Of a stretch of 64,000 nt of DNA, positions 1-11,430 are shown in pieces (positions within the stretch are counted from its first letter, which is position 1; each line of letters starts with the position of its first letter). Made by a program: the position numbers and the translations under genes. Origin of the DNA: Sambucus nigra (lineage: Eukaryota; Streptophyta; Magnoliopsida; Dipsacales; Adoxaceae); NCBI GenBank assembly GCA_949130495.1, contig OX422207.1, positions 787,018,384-787,082,383 on the forward strand, in the 5' to 3' direction. The notes under the pieces were generated by a model. That model was not told the origin of the DNA. It searched no databases and saw nothing but the letters and a program-made list of their open reading frames with translations.

Positions 1-1099
1 GTCTCAGTAAAGAAACACAGCTGTGGCCAATAGGAGATCAACAAGTGTTGGCCTGAGGACGAATGTAAACGCGGGTCCCAAAATAATTACAAACCCAACC
101 CTGAATTCTCTGGCGCTTTCGGTTTCTATCCAAACTAACTTTAGGCCAATAAACACAACAATACATATTTAGATATTAACCCCAAGACTTTTTAATTCAA
201 GTTTTAATTAAATAAAACCTTGTTTAAAATATGATTAAAATTCCCAAAAAATTATTAAAAATCAAATTGAGGGATTAGAACACACTCACCACATTAATAC
301 ACATAAGGGTGCAATATGATATGCAAGAATCAAATTCTAAGTGTGTGAGTGATGGCTATAGTCTTAGGATCATTACAAGATGGAAAGAAGAAGAAGCAAC
401 CCAATCTCTGAAGCTCTTTGGTTTCTAGGATAGACACTATTTTGTCACTATTTCCAAACTAGATGAGCTCTTATACAGTCTAGACTCAAATGAGTCAAAA
501 GTATAAGGGCTTCATATATATATATATATATATATGAGAAAATGATCAAATCCAAATGAATAAAAGTATTAAATTGATTAAAATCCAAATGAATTAAAGA
601 ACTAGAAGAATACAAGTTAACGACATTATAAGAATACAAATCCATATCATAAACCAAAAGTAGGCATTGTTTCAAATAATTAGAATACTTATTACAAATC
701 TAAAAATTATTTCAAATTATTTCTTATCACGGACTTCGAATTAATTCTTAAACTAATTAAAACCCAAATTAACATATTCACTAACCAACCAACCAATTTT
801 GATTCAAATCCACAAAAAGTGATCAAATTCAAATGAATAAAAGCATTAAACTATCGTCCGATAATAATAAAGCACTAGAAGAATACAAGTTAAAGACATT
901 ATAAGAATACAAATCCATATCATAAACCAAACTAAGAATTGTTTCAAATAATTGGAATACTTATTACAAATCTAAAAATTATTTCAAATTTGAGTAATCA
1001 TCTAAAATTGATTGATATTCGGTACGAGCAGCCAAGTCATCCACGCTACTGGTTAGATGCTTTGGTGCATGTAGGACGATTGATCATGACTCATTGTTG
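1..1099. other. AT-rich non-coding stretch
   Basis: No supported gene. The stretch holds a short (TA)n run near 514-535 and a degenerate direct duplication, listed separately. The open frames here are low-complexity and resemble no family I know. Confidence 0.6.
541..990 (+). repeat. Direct duplication, about 165-bp unit, two copies
   Basis: About 541-708 and 822-990 are the same sequence with small indels. Both contain GATCAAAT-AAATGAATAAAAG, ACTAGAAGAATACAAGTTAA and the block around CCATATCATAAACCAA, followed by TTGTTTCAAATAATT. A 110-bp spacer separates them. It looks like a local segmental duplication; no coding content is seen. Confidence 0.8.
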
Positions 1100-1762
1100 A
1101 TGTAATCCCAGTAAAACACTTGCTTGACCTTTTAAAAAGCACAAATAAACAGCTCATCGGTCACGTGCTTGTTGCTCTTCAACTTGGACAAGTCATGGCA
1201 TGTGAATTTGTAAACCAAACATGGCATGTAAAGTTGTTTAATATTTGTCACATCCAGGGTACAATGGTCGGTTTGCCTTAAATTTTAAACTTTGAGAGTC
1301 ATCGTCAAGGTTTATCTCGATATCTTTATGATCACCTGAACCTTCTACATCGTCAGTGACCTCATTTTCTTCCACTTCATGAACTCTATACGCATCATCA
1401 ATTAAATCATCTAGCATATTATGATCTACATTGTCCTCTTGCCCTTATACATCTGTCCTACTTGTTAATTATTCTGAATGTTGCTCGGGGACAAAAGGGA
1501 CATGCGATTCCCCATGGAAAACCCAAAATTGATAACTGTCTTGCATACCCCATCTTAACAAATGAAGTTCCATTGTTTCCCACTGAAACACCTTACCATT
1601 CCTACACTTAGCATACAGACACATGAACTCTTCATCATTATGACATCTCTTTGCGTATTTCACAAATTCATTTGCACCTCTACGAAACACTTTCTCTAAT
1701 CTATTTGTATCACCCATCGACTCTTTGTATAGAGGATATCTCATCACAACTACTACAAACAA
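1100..1762 (-). pseudogene. CACTA (En/Spm) TNP2 transposase, N-terminal fragment
   Basis: The first 97 residues (1762 down to 1469) match the transposase-associated domain that opens plant TNP2 proteins: an RLEKVFRRGANEFV-like start, the paired cysteine pattern YAKCRNGKVF, then the METMELHLLRWGM and WVFHGE blocks. The minus strand carries on past a stop into an acidic linker (EDNVDHNMLDDLIDDAYRV) and the TNP2-like block RPLYPGC near 1260, followed by further stops and a frame change. TNP2 is the DDE-type transposase of CACTA elements. Only the N-terminal third or less is present; the catalytic part and the CACTA terminal repeats were not found. It is a dead remnant. Confidence 0.75.
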
Positions 1763-2390
1763 TCACCTATGATGGGTAAGAAGCATATATTCTTTGTATT
1801 AGTATAAACAAAAGTGTGAAAATTTAGTTTCCAGTAAATATTTTACTTCAAGATTGACATTTTATCTTTTGGTGTTATATTATAAAAATAATATAAATTA
1901 ATATCATTGTTAACACAAGATGCATCATGAATCATATTTCCTCCATATCCTCTAAAGGGTGAGTGGTCCTATCCCATTCAATACCGCATATTTTTGTAAT
2001 ACACTTAGCATCTCATCCACATTGTTCCAATTTGAGGAAAATTCTGTAGCATATCCCCATAGTTCTACAAGTACATGATATATATTTACAAGTGTTCAGG
2101 ATATTCCAATTTATCAATTGGAATAACACTTAACACCGCATCATCTAGTATATACCCAGAGAACATTAAGAGACGACGATAGAACTTGTCCCAAAAGTAA
2201 CAAGTGTAAGCCATTAAGAACATTATTATACAGAAGCTATGCTCTCCCAAACTGTCCAAACATGACACTTGAAGAGATCTTATTACAGGGGTAATGACTC
2301 TCGAATGGGTCTAGGGCTATTGAATGCGTATGCATAAAAACTATAAGGCTAGTATCTATGCACACTATTTGTAACTTAAGAGGCTTATAA
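1763..2390. other. Non-coding stretch, no recognised gene
   Basis: AT-rich DNA upstream (in minus-strand terms) of the CACTA fragment. A 60-residue hydrophobic minus-strand frame at 2086-2268 has no recognisable motif and is probably fortuitous. Confidence 0.5.
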
Positions 2391-2739
2391 CTATGTATAA
2401 TTTAACACTATAGACTTTATTTAGTAACTAGCAGTAATGTTATAACATGCATTATTTGATGATATAAATTTACAATGAATTAGATTTTACCCGCATGATA
2501 GAATAATACGCTGGGAAACAATCTCACACTAAAAAAGTATATACTTTTTAAATGACTAATGTTACACACACAGGAGTTAGAACCATATATACTTTTTGAG
2601 TGCACGATTGTTTCCCACCGTATTATTATATCATATGGGAAAAATCTAATTTATTGTAAATTTGAATCATCAAACAATGCATGTTTCTGACATTTTCGCC
2701 AATGACCAAATAAAGTCTATAGTGATGATTTATACATAG
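2391..2739. mobile_element. Long-hairpin MITE-like element
   Basis: The left arm 2391-2544 and right arm 2584-2739 are imperfect reverse complements over about 155 bp around a 39-bp loop. Matching blocks include CTATGTATAA with TTATACATAG, CACTATAGACTTTATTT with its complement, and GGGAAACAATC with GATTGTTTCCC. The element is bordered on both sides by TAA, consistent with a 3-bp target duplication of the Tourist/PIF-Harbinger kind, although the terminal bases do not match a family I know. It has no coding capacity. Its transcript would fold into a near-perfect hairpin. Confidence 0.75.
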
Positions 2740-4089
2740 TAATGTTTCATTTTTATTTAATTGATGTTTTAAAATTTATAGTATGTTTCATTTCTGTCTT
2801 ATTTGTATGTCCATGGTAAATATGTTTCATTTATGTTTCATTTATATTTCCAAGTCTAAATCTGTGCCTAAGGCCAACCCACATCACATGTCACTATTCC
2901 GTGGTATCACAACCCTAAATGTTAGAAATGCCTAGGACCAACCAACTCAATGGCCATACAAATGTTCAAATTCACCAATTAAAAACAATTCAAGAATCCC
3001 AAACAACAATTCAAATATTAAGCCCAATCCACTATTTTTCAGTTAAATATTCAAGAGTGTTTCAACATTTAAACTTATAACCCCAGGCCATTATTTTCAT
3101 CATGTAAATGATTTTCATGTTTTGATTATATTAAACATGATCAACATAATTTCAGCAACAAATTCAACAAAGTTTCAGCATGTGATACATCTACATTTCA
3201 TTTCATTTTACATCAATTAAGATAAAAATGTCGTTTGAGCTACATGCATGTGATACATCTATATTTCATTTCACATCAATAACCCAAGCCGGCCCCTACC
3301 CACCGACCCGATACCTTCCCACCGAATCTATTCATATCCTATAACCTGACTCGACCCTTGTATAACCCCCATTCAAACACCTAACATTAAAAAGTCACCA
3401 TCACAACACACGCAACCCTGTTTCCAACCCATGCACGCACCAAACACCCGTACCAAATACCAAACACTTACACCAAATAGCTTTTACAAATCGAGACCAC
3501 ACAGGCCCACCCCAACTCGCACAAAAAACTACCCATAAACGCACATGTTCCGAACTCTCCACCCAATCCTTCCCCCACTTTTACCTAAGTCGAACTCGCA
3601 TACCAGGCCCAAGCACGAAACTAAGTAGCTACTCAACACGAGTCATATACCCAACACGACCCACACCCAAACCCAAACCCAAACCCATACCCATGACCCA
3701 TATACCCAAACCCAAACCCACTTCTACCCAAACCCAAGCCCATTGCTACTCAGACCCAAGTAACCCATATACTCGAAATTAATCCACCCAAACCCACAAC
3801 CCATATACCAAAACCCTTACCTAAAATCAATGACCATAGTTTCTATTTTTAATTTACAAAATGCATGAAGTATATGAGTATACCTGAAATCACACTTGAA
3901 ATCCCACTTGAAATCACATTTGAGTTACTCGAATCCCAGCAACAATAGCAAGAGAGAAAGAGAGAGGAGGGAGGAGGGAAGGAGCAAAAGAGAGAGAAAA
4001 TTGCCTAAAAATCACGCAGTAAGACAAAAGTTTTTTTTTATTTGGGGTAAATGTGACGCTGTCGAACTAGGGCAGTTTTGTTTTTAAAG
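2740..4089. other. Non-coding stretch with low-complexity tracts
   Basis: No gene supported. Near 2745-2850 the motif GTTTCATTT(A/T) recurs. A GTGATACATCTA-TTTCATTTCA block occurs at about 3181 and again at about 3250. At 3660-3800 there is a degenerate CCCAAA hexamer tract. At 3950-4000 the plus strand is almost pure purine (GAGAGAAAGAGAG type). The 63-residue frame at 3896-4087 is mostly this purine tract and is not a credible protein. Confidence 0.55.
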
Positions 4090-4256
4090 TTGTCACGATC
4101 CTATCAAGGTTTTTGAAAATGATAACTTTTAAATGTTGTCGCGGTAAAAAACCATGACAGGATCGTGACAATATAGTTGTTAAGGTCATTGATTGTGAGA
4201 CGACGATGGTAAGATGTTGTCATGATCGTGTCACGATTAATGACCTTGACAATAGC
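4090..4256. repeat. Cluster of nested inverted repeats
   Basis: TTGTCACGATCCTATCA at 4090-4106 pairs with TGACAGGATCGTGACAA at 4155-4171, with one mismatch in 17 bases. Just downstream, a second inverted repeat pairs about 4174-4212 with about 4216-4256 (GTTGTTAAGGTCATTGAT against ATTAATGACCTTGACAATAG). Such structures are common near the ends of DNA transposons, but the element boundary could not be fixed. Confidence 0.7.
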
Positions 4257-4535
4257 TCCATGTTTTTTTTTCAACGTTTTTTTACCATGACAACTCTAGC
4301 CGGGTGAAAGGTGATGAAAATCCTTTTTGTGGTGAAGTTGCCCCCCATTTGTTCCGTTCTTTGTTCATTTTAAATGCGTGTTCCCATGTTTGTTTATAAT
4401 ATTTTTTCTCATTTTGCAGATCATAAACATGAAAGAAGGATAGTCTAGCCATGATTTCATTGAAAAGAAAACAAAAAGGAAATAATTTAAAGTAAAGATA
4501 TAAAAGAGAATATATTACATAAGAAAAATGTTAGG

Positions 4536-4898
4536 GATGAGGTGGTAGTTGATAAGGTGGTTGGTGATGAGTATGTGGTTCATGATGGGGGAGTATTATG
4601 TGAGGATGCGGTTCCTAATGAGGACGTGGTTGGTTAAGGGGCTGTTGGTTTTGTTGGGAGGATATCGTCAAGTGGTAATGGGGAGACCATTGGTGAAGTT
4701 GGGCCGAGCAGTGGTGGTGAGTTGGTTGAGAAGGTGGATGAACGTGTTAAAGGGGAGAGTAGATCAAGCGAATCATGTCGTTCATCTGCATCATTATCTT
4801 TTGATGATGACGATGTATCAAAAGGGGAATATTCTTTGGCCCCGATTGAGAAGAAAAAATCAAGGACTAAGCTGAAAAGATTCGATGCTCAACCGTGA
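4536..4898 (+). pseudogene. Acidic, low-complexity broken reading frame
   Basis: The frame beginning DEVVVDKVVGDEYVVHDGG runs to a stop at 4896-4898, with one internal stop near 4636. It is rich in Val, Asp, Glu, Gly and Ser, with a basic end (EKKKSRTKLKRFDAQP). No domain is recognised. It lies upstream of, and on the same strand as, the plant-mobile-domain remnant, so it may be a degenerate N-terminal exon of the same gene, but that is inference. The alternative 108-residue ORF in the next frame (4549-4875) is Trp/Met-rich and looks like a shadow. Confidence 0.3.
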
Positions 4899-5370
4899 GA
4901 GGGGTCCACTCCTAATAACCCCGAGTTGATAAAGAATTTTTCAAACCATGTGTTATGTAGGTTTTAAACAATGATGAATAAAGAGGTTTGATGAAGCGTG
5001 TATATCACTTCAAAAAATTTTAGAAGAGAAACATAAATGTGGAGGACGAGCGGATGGTTAATGCGATTAAGGACTCTGGATTATGACCTTTGATAAAAAA
5101 AATCTTACCAGCTTATTTAACATGTCGTTGTGTGTGCATTTATTTAACGGTGGAAACCCAAAACTAATACTTTTCGTATGTCGTTCTGTGAAATAATCGC
5201 TACACTGAATGATGTGTTTCATTTTTTGGGGATAATAATTGGAGGGGGGGGGGGGTAGTGTGTATGGGGAGGTCCCAAAGATTCCTGAAGAGAGGGATAA
5301 ATCAATTAAGAAGTTTTCTAAGTCGATTCGATCTTCGGTTAAAGATGTTGAGGAGGAACACAAATCTTGG

Positions 5371-6695
5371 CGCGCGGTTAGGTTTGATTAGTTGATGAAA
5401 ATGTGGAAATATAGGCTTTACGCCTTGGGTGAGAATACACAGGCTAAAAATATTGATAGATTTACCCGGGCCTATCTTCTATTCATGATTGGGTGCTTTA
5501 TTTTCTCGAACAAATCGGGGACCCGAGTCCTGATATATAACATGAAATCATTGAATAAATTAGGATAAGTGAACGATAAGAACCAAGGAGGTGCCCTCTT
5601 ATCCCACTTATACCGCTAATTGAGGATCATATCTAAGGTCGATGTATTCCAAGTTATCGAATATCTCCCTTTTTAAGTAGTAATGTGTACATATATTCTG
5701 TATGATTATATTCTTTCTATAATGTTTTGATTATTTAAAAATATTTATGGATACACAAGCATGGATGTACAATCATTTCGATTTGAAGCGAAGTGTTCAT
5801 AAATATGATTATATGAGTGTTGAGCCTCGAATTTGTATGTGGAAGGAGAAAATGGTATAGGGTGATTCAAAAGCTCAATTCCTTTCTTTGAGGGAGACCC
5901 CGGATGACTTAAAAGTCCATGATGTAAGTATCACTACTATTTTATACTTATACAATATGTTCTAGTTAACTTTACTATTTTAAATCATGTGATATTTTAA
6001 AATGCTCGTTGTATGGGATCCATACAAAGAAAATGTTGAGGTATATCCTTTCCAGGAGATATCGTGGTACAACGGTATTCTTATATGCTATGAGGTGGTC
6101 AAGATATACTATCCAGAGTGCGTACTTCATCAAGATGGTCAGATCCAAATGATTCTACGACTTCCCATGTGCTCGATAAAAGAGGAGAGGGGCAAGTCAC
6201 ACTACAGGTACAATGTAGCGTTTGGTAGTGAGAATTGGTACCAGGAGAATTGGGTTGCTATGTTCGAAAATCTACTAGAAGATCTACTCTCATCTGCAAC
6301 TACCTGTGGGAACGTGTTGAAGAGTACATGGCATGGTATATCGAGAGCTCACATCCCTTAGTTTGCAATCCTCTTTATGAAAAAGGAAAACCAAAAACGG
6401 ATGAGACTGGGAAACTCACACGGTACCTTATTCCGACTTCAATTCAATATTTATGGTTTGTTAATTTGCATTTGTGTATTAATTTCATTTGTTGTTGTAA
6501 CATTGGCATGTGGTAGGTGTTAACATATCAGCTGAAATCATTGAAAAAGCCTTGAAATATCCATGTAATGATCCCTTGACAAAATATTACCAAGCTCTAT
6601 ATGATGCTGCTCGGGCGACATGTGATGTACTCCTAGTGGCTAAAGGCGATCGTTCTGGAAAAGAAAAGAGGAAGAAGAAGGATGAATCGAACTAG
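5371..6695 (+). pseudogene. Plant mobile domain (PMD/MAIN-like) remnant
   Basis: The plus strand gives the blocks of plant mobile domain proteins in order. NIDRFTRAYLLFMIGCFIFS then NKSGTR begins at about 5449; GGALLSHLYR is near 5590; AWMYNHF is near 5758; WDPY-ENVEVYPFQEISWYNG is at 6012-6080; YYPECVLHQDGQ is near 6110. After a frame change comes WERVEEYMAWYIE-SHP (about 6309-6360), and after a likely intron (GT near 6458, AG at about 6516) GVNISAEIIEKAL to 6695, with a lysine-rich end. PMD proteins are plant-specific; some are host regulators (MAIN, MAIL1) and many ride in transposons. Stops at about 5554 and 5615 plus a frameshift near 6290 make this copy non-functional. It faces the MULE transposase downstream, so it may have been cargo of that element. 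Confidence 0.75.
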
Positions 6696-7025
6696 AGAAA
6701 TGAAAAAAATATCGCATTGTACCCAACAAGAAATTTGCCCCTGTTGCTTCCAGGAAAGGTGCCCCAACAACTTAAAAAAAGCACGACTGAAAAACGACAA
6801 CAAAGGAAGAAGTAGAAAAGTCTGAAAGTTGAACTAATATTATATTGGTTTGTTTCTTGGTTAAACATTAAGTATTTTGGATGGTTGGTTTGTATGTTTT
6901 ATCAGTAAACATTATGGTTTTTTATAGGTTTATTTGGATGTTTGGTTTGTATGTATGTAGGTTTGTTAATATGTATGTAGGTTTTATTATTAAACATATA
7001 TATATTGGTTTATTAAACTTTCTAA

Positions 7026-7388
7026 GGCCAACCTCAACCGTGGGAATGACTGTCATGGATTTCTTTGGTTGTGGTAATCATTACCATGGCCATCCTGAAC
7101 TGTGAATAACCTTGGGTAAAAATAATTTTCCGCCTCATTAATAGGTCTCCACTAAATCGTGGGAATGACTACCGCGGCTTCCCTTGGTCGTGGGAATCAT
7201 TATCACAGTCATCTTGAACCATGACCAACCTTTGGTAAAAAACCAAAGTTTGTGCCTCATTTATACCGCTAACTTCAACCGCGGGAATGACTACCACGAC
7301 TTTTTTTGGCCGTGGGAATTATTACCACGATCATCATGAATTGTGAATAACCTTCAGTAAAAAATGAAGTTTCTACCTCATTAATATC
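7026..7388. repeat. Three tandem copies of a roughly 120-bp unit
   Basis: Units start near 7026, 7145 and 7267. The anchor GGGAATGAC recurs at spacings of 119 and 122 bp, and each unit ends with GTAAAAA, a variable AAGTTT segment and CCTCATTAATA. Each unit carries partly self-complementary CGTGG and CCACG words about 10 and 30 bases apart. The flanks 6700-7025 and 7389-7808 are AT-rich without recognised genes. Position between the PMD remnant and the MULE tail suggests a transposon subterminal or intergenic repeat. Confidence 0.8.
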
Positions 7389-7808
7389 TAATCATAACTA
7401 TTAAAATAATTATACCCAACATTCATATAACATTTCATAATCATTCACAAAAATAAAATTTCCCACCTACCAATTGCTTTACATATTCTTTGACAAAAAA
7501 TACTCCACAAAAATTACAAGTTCCCACCCGCCAATCAAGATTTGGTCAAATCCACTTCGTCATTCGATTCAATCAACACCGGTTCGTCCCTTGTGACTAT
7601 ATTTTTCAAAAACATTTCCTTACATATAATTAGACGTTGTTTGAAAATATTTTCCCACTATAGTACGTCGACCGATGCCTTTAACTTCTAATTATATGCA
7701 ATTGGGGGTATGGGATCAAACTGAGTGCACTTCATTGTCACCCAATGGAAATTAGATATGTGCAATAAGTAAAATATTGTGTTATCCTATTTAATTAGTT
7801 TTGGACCC

Positions 7809-9262
7809 TCATTGAACAACACAAAACTTAGGCATTGGATCTTTGATAATAACACTACCATTACTTGAGAGCATTACTGCTAGATATCCAAACTCAGGCA
7901 TTATGAACCAATGATCACTCGTGAAGGAATAGTTTAACTTGTATAATCCAATTTCATACTCATAAATGGTATACGATGTCATGATTAAATCATAGAATTC
8001 TTTGTTCCTACGTAGCTCAGTCAATATTTGACTACACATAACATGATATTGGCTAAGTGAATCTCCAATACCCACTCTTCGTGCCATGGCGGTGAAGCTA
8101 TAATTTTCGTCCGACCTGACTTCATATATGTCCCACACAAATGATTGGAAAAAATATGGTACATTCTTCGTATATAGCCTTTTGTAAGTAGACCACGTAT
8201 CCGGTTTGTTAGCTATATACGATTCCCTTGCCTCTAACTTCTTACTATGAAGCTCACTCATCTTGAGAGCATCATTTTCCCTCTCACATGGGTTTTCTTA
8301 GTGGATGTATATACATATTTTTCCTGACCTTTGGTCTACACTTTTCCTCAATTGCGTTGGTCTCCATCAATAGTGTGCAAGATGGTTGAACAATCTCTAT
8401 TAGTTTAGCTTTCATCATTTACCGTTCAGCCTCCCCCACTTCATTCCACCTCTTCTTGACTAAAATTATCTCGGGTGTATAATTAATATCCTGATACTTT
8501 GGGACGCCGGGGATTGTAGCATACTTCTTCCAATGATCTTCTAATGCCCATGTTGTAATTATAACACCTGTCTTCTCCCATTCAACCAAATCAATACATG
8601 AAAGACCATAAATTGTACGAATTTTATGACCGCATGCAAAATCCTTTAATTGAATGTTAGCCATAATTCGAATATAACCATCCTCATACAATCTATCTCC
8701 TCTTGTATTAAATCTAAATCAAGGTGGGAGGATCGAACACGTATCACTCATAGCAATGGTTTATTTTGAGTGTGCTTTGTTGATTACAAAGATTTTCCAA
8801 ATTCCAATCTAATCCGAGTCTCCTGAAATTCAAGGAGTGCATCCACCCCTTTCCAAACCGTACAAAAGGTCCCCTTAGCGCTAAGAAAATAATTTTTTAA
8901 CTGTGCATTGGCTCCCTCAGCCCTATTAGTGGTACGGTTATCGCGGTGCTGAATCTTATTTTTCCATGGATGGGCATACATAAAACGGACCACCAATTCT
9001 TGACAAGATATGAAATCATTCAACGGCGTTATTGCTTCCAAGTTGAAAGAAAGCATAACCATGCGCTGTCATACTCCGCATGTGTTTTCTAACTCCACCA
9101 CACCGATCCATCAATACATAAAGGCCTTCTTATCCGGGTATTTTAAGACAACTTTCAAACAAGCCATTTTTGGTATTTTTTTTGCACATGTAGTAGAAGC
9201 TTGGCACTCCAAAATATTTGTCTCACGGCATGCATGCATGATATTTATCTATCTGACACTAC
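7809..9262 (-). pseudogene. MULE transposase tail with OTU-like domain
   Basis: Read on the minus strand, 9062-8784 encodes the C-terminal MULE transposase block, with the family-typical NRTTNRAEGANAQLK and GTFCTVWKGVDALL. 8691-8419 carries a decayed SWIM-like zinc segment (CGHKIRTIYGLSCIDLVEW; family members have CGC..TxGLPCAH). 8261-7809 is an OTU-like cysteine-protease fold: the catalytic DGNCGFRA-type motif reads SDENYSFTA here, followed by DHWFIMPEFGYL. MULE transposases cut and paste Mutator-like elements, and plant copies often carry a C-terminal OTU module. The OTU catalytic Cys is replaced by Tyr, and stops separate all three blocks. Coding similarity reaches upstream to about 9260, where an LTR begins; the N-terminal catalytic half is missing. 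Confidence 0.8.
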
Positions 9263-9810
9263 TGTAGTCTAAAATAATTAGGCAATGTGGACCAATAAAA
9301 TAGTGACACCTATTAACATTATCATCGAATCCTTAAACAACAAAAAAGGCTTGGCTGGGTCAAATATTTTGTGCACACCCATGAAGGTGAACAGTCAGTA
9401 ATATGAATAGAAACACGTAGGATATTCAATAGTCACCATGGAAATGCACGTGAATAAATATCTAGTTGCCTATTATTGTGTAAAGATGTAAATACCTAGT
9501 GTATCATGGTATTCCGTCTATTCAATTTCTAACTACTATAAATAGACTACTACCCCTCTCAGTCGAGGAACATAACCACTTCGTTTTAACCCTAGAAAGT
9601 GTTACTGAGAGACTTGTAATAAACACTAAAAATATATTGACTTTATCTCCGTGGATGTAGGGGCCATATCTGGAATGAAACACATAAAATCTTTGCGTCT
9701 CTCTACACTTATTATATCTTTCTAACTCATTATTTTTATTTGTGGTTATATATATTGGGTAATTTTATCTAAGATTATTTCAACGCTTTCAAACCAAAAT
9801 TTAGGCATCA
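9263..9810 (+). mobile_element. 5' LTR of Tat-type gypsy element A
   Basis: 548 bp running from TGTAGTCTAAAATAATTAGG to TTTAGGCATCA, six bases before a primer-binding site. A TATA-like CTATAAATAG lies at 9537-9546 and a polyadenylation-type AATAAA near 9620. The same 548-bp sequence recurs in inverted orientation at 12868-13415 at roughly 80-85% similarity by eye. The 5-bp flank is ACTAC; no matching flank was found downstream, as expected for a truncated element. Confidence 0.85.
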
Positions 9811-9816
9811 ACTAAT

Positions 9817-9834
9817 TGGCGCCGTTGGTGGGAA
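9817..9834 (+). other. Primer-binding site, element A
   Basis: TGGCGCCGTTGGTGGGAA lies just after the LTR. It begins with TGG, the complement of a tRNA CCA end, and resembles the Asp-tRNA site TGGCGCCGTTGCCGGGGA with changes. Confidence 0.75.
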
Positions 9835-9902
9835 ATCAACGAGATATTGTTGTTTGCTACCTATTTATTTCAAGTTTTAGTTCTCAAGCATCCTCTTGAA
9901 GT

Positions 9903-11330
9903 ATGACAAACATCCCGAAAGATAATCTTGCCGTAGGCAATAATTTTAATCTTTATTCCTCTTAGCATATGGGATCTTCAAGGAATCCTGCTAAACATTG
10001 CTAAGGGGCATGAAGTAATGCAGGAAATAGTAAGACATCTTACTCAAACATTCCAAGACAGGTCAATTACCACTCCATCATCCAGAAGGGAAATTCCACC
10101 TCCATCTCCCATAAAGGAAAGAAAAAAATCCAGGTATTCCAGATCTTCAAATGATATGTCTTATCTCCTTGCACGACCTCTTCCCTCATATCAACTAATT
10201 ACTATGATGGGCTTTGTCTCTCTCAGGAATGGTCGAGCGCCTTAGATAGGCTAAGAAGGGGTTGAACCTATGATCAGTTAGGTCCTCAAGAAAATAGGGG
10301 CCACAATCATAGGGAACCATCCAGATTTCATGACCGCTAAGAAGGTTTTATAAGATCAAGAACTAGTGTATGAGGTTCCGCATGAGCTGAGCAGACTTCT
10401 CAAGAAGAGAGCGCAACGCAAACGCACGATCGAAATGCTAAAACTATCTCGGCCAAACTAACCCAGATGATCATCCCTAGAAAGGCTCCATTCAATGGTT
10501 AGAGGATCACTTAGGTTAGATATCCTAATCTAAATCCTTTGCTTCAGAGTATCGTGAGAGGATCGCCCATTATCTCAGTGATTGTGAACTTACCAACACC
10601 TGCTAAATTCAAACCACTTGTGGTTACTCCCAAATATGATAGGAAAACCAATCATGTCCTTTATGTAGAGCAATACCGGGATGCTACCGACATCTACTCA
10701 GTCCTAGATTAAACGAGTTTTCGAGTGTTTTGAATCATTATTACAGGATCATCGAAATTTGGTATAACAATTTGTCTTATATGTATTACTAGTTTTAACA
10801 GTTAAAAGTTGGAAGTGGTTGATTATGAGGAAAAGACAACGATCATTGCCTTAATGAGAGGTTTACTCTGTGAGAAGTTGTATTATGATCTGACCAAGGA
10901 TTCTTCAAAGACTATGACTGAATTGATGGATAAAACTAGCATGATCATGAACGCTGAGGAGGAAATTGCTCCTAAACAGGCCCCTGGTTCAAGGTCGATG
11001 GCTAAAAGAGCTCCGAGAAGAAATATAAAAAAGATAAGAAGGTCGAAAAGCCTAAGAGGTATGATGACCATACCCCCTCACTGTTGTATTACATCATGTC
11101 CTGGAGGAGATCAGGGGAAGCATGGAACTAAAATGGAATAGAAGACTGAAATCTCCCCCTAATAGGAGAGATAAGTCCAAATACTGTGAATTTCATAAAG
11201 ATCATGGACAGACTATGGACAATTACATACCCTTGAAGAATGAAATGAAAATTCTAATTCGACGTGGCAAGCATTCCAAGTTCGTTGACAAGACAAAAGA
11301 AAGATACACCAAAATACGATCATAATCTCC
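9903..11330 (+). pseudogene. gag region, element A
   Basis: A broken gag frame of Tat type. An early ORF (10018-10245) covers a Ser/Pro-rich N-terminus. The capsid region shows TPAKFKPLVVTPKYD near 10600, and 10809-11141 gives MRGLLCEKLYYDLTKDSSKTMTELMDKTSMIMNAEEE, read in stretches, which fits the end of the retrotransposon gag domain where ELM and AEE are conserved. 11122-11325 holds the Tat-type segment YCEFHKDHGQTMDNYIPLKNE. Several stops and frameshifts separate the parts. Gag would form the virus-like particle; this copy cannot. Confidence 0.75.
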
Positions 11331-11430
11331 TTGTAAAGGAACGAAAGATAAGAAAATAGGTCGAGATAATGACTCGGAGGATGACCCAGACCTATCAAAA
11401 AAACCTTGAGATCTCGAGATTGAGTTAAAA

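Noticed and set aside
3660..3800. CCCAAA-rich tract considered as an interstitial telomere repeat
   Set aside because: The plant telomere unit is CCCTAAA; here the unit is CCCAAA/CCCATA with irregular spacing, so it is ordinary low-complexity sequence.
4549..4875. 108-residue ORF rich in Met, Trp and Arg
   Set aside because: Composition is an artefact of the GGT/GTG-rich sequence; the neighbouring acidic frame fits coding better.
5241..5255. Run of about 12 G on the plus strand considered as a polypurine tract
   Set aside because: No LTR start (TG...) or retroelement end follows; probably slippage.
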